Origin: Deltaproteobacteria bacterium Ga0077550
Lineage (GTDB): Bacteria > Myxococcota_A > Polyangia > Nannocystales > Nannocystaceae
Reading direction: 5' to 3'
Length of the DNA stretch: 43,859 nucleotides
NCBI GenBank assembly: GCA_001464385.1
Contig: LNFB01000319.1
Coordinates: 1 to 43,859 of the forward strand
In this document: positions 8,543 through 17,016 of the stretch, in pieces
Layout of the letters: each line of letters begins with the position of its first letter
Numbering within the stretch: the stretch's first letter is position 1
Made by a program: the position numbers and the translations under genes
Notes under the pieces: model-generated
Told to the model about the DNA's origin: nothing
The model's database searches: none
The model's input: the letters and a program-made list of their open reading frames with translations, nothing else

Positions 8543-11500
8543 TCACAGGTCGTACGACAGCCCGATCATGATGTTCGCGCCGCGCCGCACATCGAAGTTG
8601 TGCAGTCGCTCCGGACCCTGACGCCAGCGCGTCGGCCAGTTGAGGATGTTCTGCACCTGCAGCGACGCTGCGAGTCCCTTGTAGATCCGCTGGCGGCCGA
8701 CGAAGTCGAGCTGGTGGATCGCCTCGGCGTAGACGTCCGGCAGTCCCAGGCCGCCGACGAACGCGATGTTGCGCATGACCGCGTTGTAGAGCACGCGGAC
8801 GCCGGTGCCGCTCTTCTTGTTGTCGTAGTCGACGTACGCGTTGATGACGAACGGCGCCTGGCCCTGCAGCGGGCGGGTGCGCGACGTCGAGACGTCCTGC
8901 GCCATCTCCGAGGTGCAGTCAGGATCCGAGATGTTGCACGCGTCGCCGAGCTTCACCCGCGAATAGACATACGCGAAGTTCACGCCGACCGAGAACGCCG
9001 ACAGCCGCTTCCACATGAACTCGAGGTTCTTGCGGGCCTCGAACTCGACGCCGAGGTTGTAGGCGAGCTTGGCGTTCTGGAACGACACGAGGATGTTGCT
9101 GGTGCCGGGCTTGATCGTGCGCTCGATGGGGTTCTCGAAGTACTTGCCGAACGCCGAGACCGCGATGACCTCCTCGGCGCTGGGGAACCACTCCCACCGG
9201 ACATCGCCGTTGTAGATCTTCGACGAGTCCAGGCCCGGTTCGCCGAGCACGCTGATGCCGCCGACGAAGTCGGTGAACAGGAACGGCGCGACCTCGCGGA
9301 ACTCGGGGCGGGCCACCGTCTGCGTGCCGCTGATGCGGACGTTCATCTTGTCGGTGGCGGGGAAGATGAGCGACAGCGCCGGCAGCACGTTGTTGTCGCG
9401 GATCTTGGTGGTGTTCTCCTCGTCGGTCTCGCCGGTGAACGCGTCGTACGGGCCGACGAACTGGCGGTTGGCCTCGAAGCGAGCGCCGCCGGCGATGCGG
9501 AACCACCGCACGAACGGCAGCTCGAGCATGCCGTAGGTCGCGTAGATCTCCTGGTGCGCCCGGTAGCTGTCGATGGGCTGCGTGGTCTCGTTGAGCACGA
9601 ACGGCGCGGTGCCGCCGTTGGCCGCCGATTCGCCGCCGCCGATGTTCTTGTTGATGAGGATGTTGCCGGTGCCCGACGGGGCCGACAGACCCGGAGCAGT
9701 GGCGAAGATGAAGCGGCGCACGTCGAACTCGCGCTGCTTGCCCTCGACCCAGGCGCCGATCTTGACCTTGCCCTCGAGCTGGCGCCACTGCTTGAACGGC
9801 ATCGTGAAGTTGACGGCGCCGCTCTCGGTGTTGTCCTTCAGGGCGAGGAACGTGTCGGTGGCCCCGCTGCCGCTCAGCTGCCACGGCGCGCTGGGGTCGT
9901 TCTGGTCGCGCTGGTAGACCATGTCGCGGATGCTGGGATCGTCGCGGCGGGCCTGGGCGAACGAGCCGAACCAGTCGATTTTGAGGTTCTTGGCCTTGGG
10001 GATGGTGTGCGCGCCGCCCAGGCGGGTGAACAGCACCGAGCGCATGGCGTAGCGCAGGCGGGTCGTCAGCAGCGTACCGTTCTCGGTGGTGCCCTCGAGC
10101 TCGCGGACCTCGTCGTCCGCGTCGCGCGAGTAGAAGACGCTGGCGGCGAGCTTGTTGTCCTTGTTGGGCTCGTACTTGATGAGACCGACGGTGGACCACT
10201 GCACGTTGGTCACCGTCCGCATGCCGCTCAGGTTGGTCTTGGGCACGCCCGATCCCATCACGCCGTCGCCATCGAAGGCGTCGAGCGGGTACCACTTCCA
10301 GGCCTCGCGGAGGGTCTGGGTCTGGTTGCGGTAGGTGGCCGAGACCAGGAAGCCGAGCTTCCCGCCGTCGTGCGGAGTGAAGCCGTAGCCGAACGTCGCG
10401 GTGCCCGTGCCGTTCAGCGGTCCCTTGCGACCGCGTCGCACGCGGGTGTCGGTGTAGAGCGACTCGCCGAACCGCGCGACCTGCTTGGGGGTCCACACGT
10501 TCTTGAAGTTCTCGTCCTGGGCGCCGAGCGCCGCGGGGTACGAGGTCGGGATCTCGCTCGGCAGCCCGCGCGGCAGGTTGCCGAAGCCGAACGCGTCGGC
10601 CCCGGGGAACCCGCCCTCGTGCAGGATGGGACGGAACGTCGTGGCCGTGTTGGCGCCGACGCGCGCGCTCAGCTCGAGCAGCGCCTTCTTCGGGATCTCG
10701 CGGCTCTCGAGCTGCACCGACCCGCCGGCGAAATCGCCGGGGACGTCGGGCGTGAACGTCTTCTGCACGTTGATCGCCGACAGTGCGCCGGTCGGGAAGA
10801 TGTCCAGCGGCACCGTGCGGATGTCGGGCTCGGGCGACGGCACGCGCGCGCCGTCGAACAGGGTGTTGCCGTAGCGGTGGCCGAGGCCGCGCACGAACAG
10901 GTACTTGCCGTCGATGACGGTGGCGCCGACGATGCGCACGGCGACCGAGGCGGTCGAGCCCGAGCCCGACTTCTGGATCGTGTCGCGGCTCATGATGTCG
11001 CGGGCAGCCGCGGACTCCTTGCGCTGCAGCAGCCGCGCGCCCTCGCTCTCGCGGTTCATCTCGGCCTTCACCGCGACGACCTGGTTGGCGCCCGCGAGCG
11101 GCTGCAGCTCGTAGTTCAAGGTCTCGTCGGTGCCCTTCGCCACGACCACGCCCGACACGCGGCGCGGCTCGTTGGCGTCGGAGCGCACGCGGATCTCGTA
11201 GGTGCCCGGCGGCAGCTCGAGGACGTAGTTGCCCTCCAGGTCGGTCTTGGTCTTGTAGGGCGTGCCGATCGCCTCGACGTAGGCGCCGATGAGCGGCTGG
11301 CCCGACGTCGCGTCCTTGAGCTTTCCGCGGATCGTGCCCGAGTCGCCCTTCACGTCGACCGTCTTGACCTCGAGCTCCTTGGCCAGCGCCGCCTTGTCCT
11401 CGGTGAGGTCGACGACGTCGAACCCACCGTCCCAGGACTCGTCGTCGGTCGGCGCGACCTCCGGGGTCTTGGCCGGTGTCTTCGCTGCCGGCGGCGGCGT

Positions 11501-11733
11501 GTCGGTCGGCGGCGCGTCGGTCGGCGGCGCGTCGGTCGGCGGCGCGTCGGTCGGCGGCGTCGCGGTCGGCGGGTCGGCGGCGCCGCGGTCGGCGGTGGCG
11601 CGGTCGGATCGACCACGGCCCCCGGCCCCGTGTAGTCGCGAGACGCAGGGGCCGCAGACACCACGCTGGGTGCGATCGCGGATAGACCCGTGGCGAGCAG
11701 GACCATCGCGGCCCCGCGGGAATCGATCGTCAT
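8543..11733 (-). CDS. TonB-dependent outer-membrane receptor, reading frame interrupted near 11571
   Basis: Residues from 11353 down to 8543 form an uninterrupted receptor body: a carboxypeptidase-regulatory-like domain (GTIRGKL...G..V...G..Y.L.LPPGTY), a plug domain (R-I-V-G-A, F-V-R-G-L-G-H-R-Y) and a large beta-barrel ending in SYDL. That frame has no start codon with a signal peptide. A perfect signal peptide (ATG 11733, MTIDSRGAAMVLLATGLSAI, then SVVSAAP) lies upstream in another frame that turns into Arg-rich nonsense at the Pro/Thr repeat. Adding one base in the GGG at 11571-11573 joins both into one protein of about 1063 residues with a TPPAD-type spacer. So this is either a sequencing indel, a broken gene or a switchable one. 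It lies 38 bp after exbD in the ton operon. Confidence 0.85.
11499..11573 (-). repeat. 15-bp tandem repeat at the receptor frameshift
   Basis: Four near-identical 15-bp units (gcgtcggtcggcggc) lie at 11499-11558, followed by a diverged fifth unit to 11573. On the minus strand they encode repeated Asp-(Thr/Ala)-Pro-Pro-Thr in the receptor frame. The 15-bp unit keeps frame, but the GGG/CCC run at its edge is where the frame breaks. Confidence 0.9.
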
Positions 11734-11771
11734 GGCACTGTCCGTCCCTCGAGCGCGACCCCGTCGTGGGG

Positions 11772-12200
11772 CTACTCGAGCTTCTTTGTGATCATCACCA
11801 CCGGTGCGGCACCGGCCTGGCGGGCGAGATCGACGGCGGTCAGCACGTTGCCGTACTGGGCCTCGTCGGCGCCATCGAGGTAGAGCACGTTGTCGGGCCG
11901 CGCGTTGAACATCCGTCGCAGCCGCTCGGGGATCTCGTCGCGTTCGATCGTCACGGTGTTCACCTCGATCGAGCCGTCGTCCTTCACCGCGAGTACCAAC
12001 GGTTGATCGGCGTCGTTGACCTGATCGAGCTGCTCGTCCTTGTCGTCTTTCGGCGGCAAGCGGACGTTGAACGCCTCGGTCATCACCGGCGCGAGGACCA
12101 TGAAGATGATGAGCAGCACCAGGACGACGTCGACCAGCGGGGTCACGTTCATCTCGGGCTGCACCTTGGGCTTCTTGCCCCCGCCGATGTTCATGCCCAT
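11772..12200 (-). CDS. exbD: ExbD-type biopolymer transport protein (first of two)
   Basis: The 142-residue protein has a short cytoplasmic start, one membrane helix (about 21-38) and a periplasmic domain. The proton-path Asp24 is present in the NVTPLVDVVLVLLIIFMV segment. ExbD works with ExbB to harness the proton gradient and energise TonB. ATG 12200 starts 4 bp after the stop of the other exbD, and the receptor gene follows. The C-terminus (ending PVVMITKKLE) matches the family's ligand-like end. Together with the next exbD it gives two unlike copies in one operon, as in the paired ExbD/TolR arrangement seen in some myxobacterial and xanthomonad Ton systems. Confidence 0.93.
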   Translation of the reverse strand: MGMNIGGGKKPKVQPEMNVTPLVDVVLVLLIIFMVLAPVMTEAFNVRLPPKDDKDEQLDQVNDADQPLVLAVKDDGSIEVNTVTIERDEIPERLRRMFNARPDNVLYLDGADEAQYGNVLTAVDLARQAGAAPVVMITKKLE

Positions 12201-12204
12201 GGGT

Positions 12205-12648
12205 TCAGCCCTCTCCCTCGGACCACTCGCGGGCCACGCCGACGGCGAGCGAGACGCCGCCGAAGCCGATGTCCTGGGTCTCGCGGAAGAACTCGCGCAT
12301 GACCCGGTAGGGCAGCGTCGCGTCGCCGCGCAGCATCACTCGACGGCGCGGGTTCTCGGCGAACGACGCCCGCAGCTGGTCCAGGCACCCAGCCTGGGTC
12401 ATGTCGGTCTTCTCGAACGTGCAGGCCTCGTTGCGATCGATGGTGATCGAGATTGGCTCGACGTCGTCGGTGTTCTTGTCCGCCGCGCTGACCTTGACCA
12501 TCTCGATGGTCTTGCCGTCCTGCATGTTGGGGATGATCACCATGAAGATGATGAGCAGCACCAGGACGACGTCGACCAGCGGGGTGACGTTGATGACCGG
12601 GGCGATGCGGCCCTTCTTGCCGCCGCCGCTATCGAGCTGAACGCCCAC
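12205..12648 (-). CDS. exbD: ExbD-type biopolymer transport protein (second copy)
   Basis: The 147-residue protein starts with GTG at 12648, overlapping the end of exbB by 20 bp, which implies translational coupling. It has one membrane helix (about 20-40) containing the proton-path Asp26 in VTPLVDVVLVLLIIFMV, identical over the helix core to the neighbouring ExbD. The periplasmic part differs: it carries two Cys near residues 76 and 88 and a longer middle. The two ExbD proteins may form a mixed dimer in the ExbB pore (inference). The nucleotide stretch coding the helix is almost identical in both genes, which fits an old duplication with recombination. Confidence 0.92.
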   Translation of the reverse strand: MGVQLDSGGGKKGRIAPVINVTPLVDVVLVLLIIFMVIIPNMQDGKTIEMVKVSAADKNTDDVEPISITIDRNEACTFEKTDMTQAGCLDQLRASFAENPRRRVMLRGDATLPYRVMREFFRETQDIGFGGVSLAVGVAREWSEGEG

Positions 12649-13306
12649 CGGCCCCCTCCAGGTAGTCGACCAGCTCGCTGGCCGCGTGCTGCATCATCAT
12701 GTCGAACTTGTCGAAGCGCGCGGTGAGGTAGTTGAAGAACAACACCGCCGCGATGGCGACGAACAGACCGACCGCGGTCACGATGAGCGCCTCGGCGATA
12801 CCGGCCGAGACCGCCCCGATGCCACCGCCGCCCGAGGCCGCGATGCCCTGGAAGGCGGTGATGATGCCGATGACGGTGCCGAACAGGCCGATGAACGGCG
12901 CGGTCGAGCCCGTGGATGCGAGGATGCCCATGCCGCGCCGCGACTCGGCGGCGAGCTGCTCGAGCCGGCGGCCGAGCTCGCGGCGCGTCATCTCGGCCGG
13001 GCCCACGGCCTCGTCCTTGAGGTTGGCCTTGAAGGCGTCGAGGCCGAACCGGATGAGCCGGGGCAGGGGCGCGGCGGCGAACTCGGTGCCGCGGGTGAGG
13101 TCGAGCAGCGTGTCGACGTCGCGATCCTCGAGCAGGGGCCGGGCCTTGGTCGCGAACGCGGACGACAGCTGCTGCGCGCGGCGCATCACCAGCAACCGCT
13201 CGATGCTCACCACGAGGCTCGCGAAGCCCATGGCGACCAGGGCGATCGCGACCAGTCGGGCCAGGAGGCCCATCGAGTGCCAGATTTCGACGAGGGACAG
13301 TTCCAT
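12629..13306 (-). CDS. exbB: ExbB/TolQ/MotA-family proton channel protein
   Basis: The 225-residue inner-membrane protein has three membrane helices: about 14-34, about 128-155 (GSTAPFIGLFGTVIGIITAF) and about 165-192 (AEALIVTAVGLFVAIAAVLF). The second and third match the MotA/TolQ/ExbB signature that forms the proton channel with ExbD. The start at ATG 13306 is preceded by AGGAG 9 nt upstream; a TTG at 13315 is less likely. It lies between tonB (22-bp gap) and exbD (20-bp overlap), so the four energy-coupling genes are co-transcribed. Gene name follows function and context; TolQ-type homologues are very similar. Confidence 0.93.
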   Translation of the reverse strand: MELSLVEIWHSMGLLARLVAIALVAMGFASLVVSIERLLVMRRAQQLSSAFATKARPLLEDRDVDTLLDLTRGTEFAAAPLPRLIRFGLDAFKANLKDEAVGPAEMTRRELGRRLEQLAAESRRGMGILASTGSTAPFIGLFGTVIGIITAFQGIAASGGGGIGAVSAGIAEALIVTAVGLFVAIAAVLFFNYLTARFDKFDMMMQHAASELVDYLEGAGGRSAR

Positions 13307-13328
13307 GACGTGCAACTCCTGGCGGAAC

Positions 13329-14162
13329 TCAGCCGCCGGTGAGGGAGAACGGGAAGGTGACGGTGTGCCAGACCGTGATCGCCTCGCCCGAGATCTTCGA
13401 AGGCTCGAACTTCCAGGTCTTGACCACGGCGATGGCGGCTTGGACGAACAACTTCTCGGCGGCGGTGCGCTCTTCTTCGGTGGTCGCGCTCGAACGCTTG
13501 CGGAGGATCTTGGCGCCGCGCACCGAGCCGTCGCGGTGCACGTGGATCTTCATCGCCACCTCGCCCGTGATGCCTGCGTCGCGCAACGACTCGGGATAGG
13601 TCGGCTGCTTGTTGTCCGGGCTGGGCTTCGGCGCCGTGGCGTTCTCGGGCCGGTCGATCGGCTTGTCGGGATCGATCGGCTCGGCGGCGGGCTTCGGCTT
13701 GGGCTTGGGCGGCTCGACCTTGGGCTTGGGCGGCTCGACCTTGGGCTTGGGCGGCGCCTTGGGCTTGTCCGCCCCGGTGCCCGCGTTGTCGCCCCCACCG
13801 CTGCTCGGCCCGTAGGTCTTCTCTTGCGTGGTCTCGGCCGGCGGACCCAGGGGCTTCGCCTCGGGCGGCTTGATCTTCGGCTTGGGCTTCGGCTTCGCAG
13901 TGACGTCGACCTTGGCGTTGGGCGGCGGAGGCGGAGGCGGCTCCTCCTCGACGACCGGCGGCTCCTCTTCGATCGCGAAGTCCTTCAACTCCGGTTCGAA
14001 CTCGACCTCGACGGTCGCCTCGCTGCCCTGCTGCGACAGCGCCAGGGCCACCGACGCGGCATAGATCGCCAGGGCAGCCGCGATGGCGCCGCCGCGGCGT
14101 CGCGCGAAGAACAGCCTCTCGCTGCGGGGATCGAAGCCGCCGAACATTGGCGTCGCCACCAT
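13329..14162 (-). CDS. tonB: TonB family energy transducer
   Basis: The 277-residue protein has one N-terminal membrane helix (about 25-43) and then an acidic stretch with a run of Glu and Pro. A long Pro/Lys-rich spacer follows (repeats of P-K-P-K-V-E-P), which spans the periplasm. A C-terminal TonB domain begins near residue 182 (YPESLRDAGITGEVAMKI, later W-K-F-E-P). TonB transmits proton-motive force from ExbB/ExbD to outer-membrane receptors. It is the first gene of the Ton operon and is divergent from the response regulator over 235 bp rich in GTCAC/GTGAC sites. No clear ribosome-binding site precedes ATG 14162; an internal ATG at 14147 is an alternative. Confidence 0.93.
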   Translation of the reverse strand: MVATPMFGGFDPRSERLFFARRRGGAIAAALAIYAASVALALSQQGSEATVEVEFEPELKDFAIEEEPPVVEEEPPPPPPPNAKVDVTAKPKPKPKIKPPEAKPLGPPAETTQEKTYGPSSGGGDNAGTGADKPKAPPKPKVEPPKPKVEPPKPKPKPAAEPIDPDKPIDRPENATAPKPSPDNKQPTYPESLRDAGITGEVAMKIHVHRDGSVRGAKILRKRSSATTEEERTAAEKLFVQAAIAVVKTWKFEPSKISGEAITVWHTVTFPFSLTGG

Positions 14163-14206
14163 GAGGGGGACGCGTCGCTGCGACGTGGCGCCTGTGTGTC
14201 GACTCT

Positions 14207-14273
14207 GTCACGTCGTCCGCGGCAGCTCACGTCGCCGTGACTTGCGCCGATCTCCTCGTGACGCCGATGTGAC
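14207..14273. promoter_or_regulatory. Phased GTGAC half-sites upstream of tonB
   Basis: GTCAC at 14207 and GTGAC at 14237, 14258 and 14269. The last three start 21 and 11 bp apart, close to two turns and one turn of the helix, which is how OmpR/PhoB-type regulators bind direct repeats. The cluster is 45-111 bp upstream of the tonB start. Confidence 0.4.
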
Positions 14274-14356
14274 GCCGGTGTTTCGCGGATGGACCAGGTT
14301 CACCCCGATGTGCGCGAGCGCCCGGGACTAGGTTGGTGCCACGAGGTTTCTGCCCC

Positions 14357-14372
14357 GTCACCCCGGCGTGAC
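14357..14372. promoter_or_regulatory. GTCAC-N6-GTGAC inverted repeat upstream of the response regulator
   Basis: GTCAC (14357-14361), cccggc... spacing of six bases, GTGAC (14368-14372). It ends 25 bp before the regulator's ATG, so autoregulation is likely. It matches the element at 8480-8495 in both half-sites and spacing. Confidence 0.45.
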
Positions 14373-14397
14373 ATGCGGGCGCGAACGTAGCGGCCCG

Positions 14398-15120
14398 ATG
14401 TCAGCCACCATTCTAGTGGTCGACGATGAGAACGACATCGTCACGACCGTCGAGCACGCGCTACGGCGGGAGGGCTACCGGACGCTGTCCGCGCTCAACG
14501 GTCGCGACGCGATCCAGCTCGCCACCCGCGAGCCGGTGCCCGATCTCATCCTCCTCGACCTGATGCTGCCCGACACCAGCGGCACCGAGATCTGTCGGAC
14601 GCTGCGGGCGGCCGCCGCGACCCGCGACATTCCCATCGTCATGCTGACCGCCCGCGACGGCGAGATCGATCGCGTCGTCGGGTTCGAGGTCGGCGCCGAC
14701 GACTTCATCACCAAGCCGTTCAGCCTGCGCGAGCTGGTGCTGCGCATCCGAGCGATCCTCCGCCGCGTCCGCACGGCGCCGATGATCGACGCGCCGGCGG
14801 TGATCGACTTCGGCTGCCTGCGCCTAGACACGCAGGGTCACCGCACCTGGGTCTCGAACGAAGAGATCCTCCTGACCGCGCTGGAGTTCAAGCTCCTGCA
14901 CACCTTCGTCACGCGGCGCGGCCGGGTGCAGACCCGCGAGATGCTCCTCGACGAGGTCTGGGGCCACGTGCCCTCGATGCCGACGCGCACCGTCGACACG
15001 CACATCCAGCGCCTGCGCAAGAAGATCGGCCCGGCCTCGGACTACATCGAGACCCTGCGCGGGGTCGGCTATCGCTGCTGCGTCTCGCCCGAGGACATCG
15101 GCCGGGCGGGAACCGGCTGA
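14398..15120 (+). CDS. OmpR/PhoB-family response regulator
   Basis: The 240-residue protein has a receiver domain (1-120) with acidic Asp10/Asp11, phospho-acceptor Asp54 (ILLDLMLP), Thr84 and Lys106 (TKPF), followed by a winged-helix DNA-binding domain (about 135-230) with the T-A-L-E-F-K-L-L motif, R-D/E-L-L-D-V-W and R-T-V-D-T-H-I-Q-R-L-R-K-K-I. This is closest to PhoB-like regulators in layout; the actual signal is unknown. The start at ATG 14398 fits the receiver's usual beginning. It is divergent from tonB and converges on the hybrid kinase with only 6 bp between stops, so the kinase is its likely partner but not in its operon. Confidence 0.93.
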   Translation: MSATILVVDDENDIVTTVEHALRREGYRTLSALNGRDAIQLATREPVPDLILLDLMLPDTSGTEICRTLRAAAATRDIPIVMLTARDGEIDRVVGFEVGADDFITKPFSLRELVLRIRAILRRVRTAPMIDAPAVIDFGCLRLDTQGHRTWVSNEEILLTALEFKLLHTFVTRRGRVQTREMLLDEVWGHVPSMPTRTVDTHIQRLRKKIGPASDYIETLRGVGYRCCVSPEDIGRAGTG

Positions 15121-15126
15121 GTCGGT

Positions 15127-17010
15127 TCACGCCGGCGGCTTCGACTCCGCGCGGCGCCCGTCGAGCACCCCTCGGACCTTGCGCAGCAGGGCGTCGGGCG
15201 TGATCGGCTTGGGCAGGAACTCGATGCCGGCATCGAGCACGCCGTGGTGCACGATGGTGTTCTCGGTGTAGCCCGAGATGTAGAGCACCGCCATCTCGGG
15301 CCGCAGGAGCGCGAGGCGCTCGGCCAGCTGACGGCCGCTCATGTGCGGCATCACGACGTCGGTGAGCAGCAGGTGGATCGTCGCGGTGAACTGCTCGCAC
15401 AACAGGAACGCCTCGCCCGCGTTCTGCACGTCGAGGACGTTGTAGCCGTGCTTGCGCAGCACGGTGCGCAGGATCTCGCGTACCTGGGGCTCGTCCTCGA
15501 CGACCAAGATGGTCTCGGTGCCGCGGGCGGAGGCCGGCGCCACGTTGGCCTGCGCGGCGAAGGACGGCGCGCGATCGGTGCGGGGGAGGTACAGCTTGAA
15601 CGTGGTGCCGCGGTCGGGCTCGCTGTACACCCAGATGTGCCCACCGCTCTGCTGCACGATGCCATAGACCATCGCCAGCCCGAGCCCGGTCCCCTTGCTC
15701 TTGTCCTTCGTGGTGAAGAACGGCTCGAAGATGCGGGCCTGCGTGGCGCGATCCATGCCGACGCCGGTGTCGGTCACCGCGAGCATGACGTAGGCGCCGG
15801 GCGTGACCCCGGCGTGGTCGGTCGCGTACTCCTCGGTGAGCGTGGTGTTCGCGACCTCGAACGTCAGGTTGCCGCCGGTGGGCATCGCGTCGCGGGCGTT
15901 GACGACGAGGTTGAGGATGACCTGCTCGAGCTGGCCGACGTCGGCGTGGACGGGGCTCGGATCGGGTGACAGCAACAGCGACAGCTTGACGTCGGCGCCG
16001 AGCAGCCGCGTGAGCATCGATTGCACGCCGACCACGACGTCGTTGAGATCGAGCACCACCGGCTGGAGGATCTGCTTGCGGCTGAACGCCAGCAGCTGGC
16101 GGGTCAACCCGCTCGCGCGCAGACCGGCCTTCTTGATCTCCTCGATGTCGACCCGCACGGGGTCCTCGGGGCTCAGGTCGTCCGAGATGAGATCGGTGTA
16201 GCTCAGGATCACCGACAGGATGTTGTTGAAGTCGTGCGCGATGCCGCCGGCGAGCCGGCCGACCGCCTCCAGCTTCTGGGCCTGCAGCAGCTGGGCCTCG
16301 AGCTTCTCGCGGCGGGCCTGGCTGTCGCGGAGCGACTCCTCGGTGCGGGTCCGCTCCTGGATCTCGAGCGCGAGCGAGGCGTTGACCTCGACCAGCGCGG
16401 CGCGCTCGCGCTCGAGCGCGGCCGTCGTCGCGACCGACCGCTGCAGGGCCGACTCGAGGGCGCGGATCACCGCGCCGAGCGCCAGGACCAGGGCGATGTT
16501 CACGAACACGAAGTTGGCGGTCATGACCGACCACGCCGCGTAGTCGATCGTCCAGCGGGTGATCACCATCTCGGGCGCCGCGATCCCGGCGAAGCCGATC
16601 GCCAGCATGGTCACGGCGTTGACGGCGACCGTGACCAGACCCCAGCGCAGCTCGAGCAGCAGGGTCGTGAGCAGCGAGAACCCGAAGAGGTAGATCTGGC
16701 TGATCGAGCCCACGCCGATCATGAGGCCGGCGCCGACGACGTAGAACACGACCGACGCGCCCATGGCCCGTCGCGTCAGCGACACGCCACCCTCGCGGGC
16801 GAGCAGGAGGATCGCCGCGAGCGCGACGGTGTCGAGGACCAACACGCCCACCATTCCGCTGCGGACCGCGAAGTAGGCGCTTGGCAGGTAGACGAGGGCG
16901 CCGAGCGCCGCGGTGACGCGCAGCAGCACGCGCAGCAGATCGGCGCGCCACTGTGTGGGATCCAGTCGCAGCCACCTCGTCCACGATGGCAGGTCGTCGT
17001 CGCTCGCCAT
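15127..17010 (-). CDS. Hybrid sensor histidine kinase
   Basis: The 627-residue protein has about six membrane helices in residues 25-185 and no large periplasmic loop, so it may sense membrane or cytoplasmic state. A coiled coil follows (about 185-245). The HisKA motif GGIAHDFNN places the phospho-acceptor at His259; the ATPase domain shows Asn371 (LVVNARDAM), DTGVGM (414-419), F-E-P-F-F-T-T-K and TGLGLAMVYG. A C-terminal receiver (about 498-615) has E505/D506 and phospho-acceptor Asp551 (LLTDVVMP), plus LPKPI. The gene starts 6 bp after the Ser/Thr kinase gene ends, so they share a transcript. Confidence 0.95.
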   Translation of the reverse strand: MASDDDLPSWTRWLRLDPTQWRADLLRVLLRVTAALGALVYLPSAYFAVRSGMVGVLVLDTVALAAILLLAREGGVSLTRRAMGASVVFYVVGAGLMIGVGSISQIYLFGFSLLTTLLLELRWGLVTVAVNAVTMLAIGFAGIAAPEMVITRWTIDYAAWSVMTANFVFVNIALVLALGAVIRALESALQRSVATTAALERERAALVEVNASLALEIQERTRTEESLRDSQARREKLEAQLLQAQKLEAVGRLAGGIAHDFNNILSVILSYTDLISDDLSPEDPVRVDIEEIKKAGLRASGLTRQLLAFSRKQILQPVVLDLNDVVVGVQSMLTRLLGADVKLSLLLSPDPSPVHADVGQLEQVILNLVVNARDAMPTGGNLTFEVANTTLTEEYATDHAGVTPGAYVMLAVTDTGVGMDRATQARIFEPFFTTKDKSKGTGLGLAMVYGIVQQSGGHIWVYSEPDRGTTFKLYLPRTDRAPSFAAQANVAPASARGTETILVVEDEPQVREILRTVLRKHGYNVLDVQNAGEAFLLCEQFTATIHLLLTDVVMPHMSGRQLAERLALLRPEMAVLYISGYTENTIVHHGVLDAGIEFLPKPITPDALLRKVRGVLDGRRAESKPPA

Positions 17011-17016
17011 GCTTCT

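Noticed and set aside
11499..11573. CRISPR-like tandem repeat
   Set aside because: The 15-bp units have no spacers and are coding, giving a Pro/Thr spacer.
8600..11635. Plus-strand open frame of about 1000 codons opposite the receptor
   Set aside because: Its product is Arg/Val/Ala/Asp-rich with no recognisable domain and mirrors the receptor codons; the minus-strand receptor has clear plug and barrel motifs.
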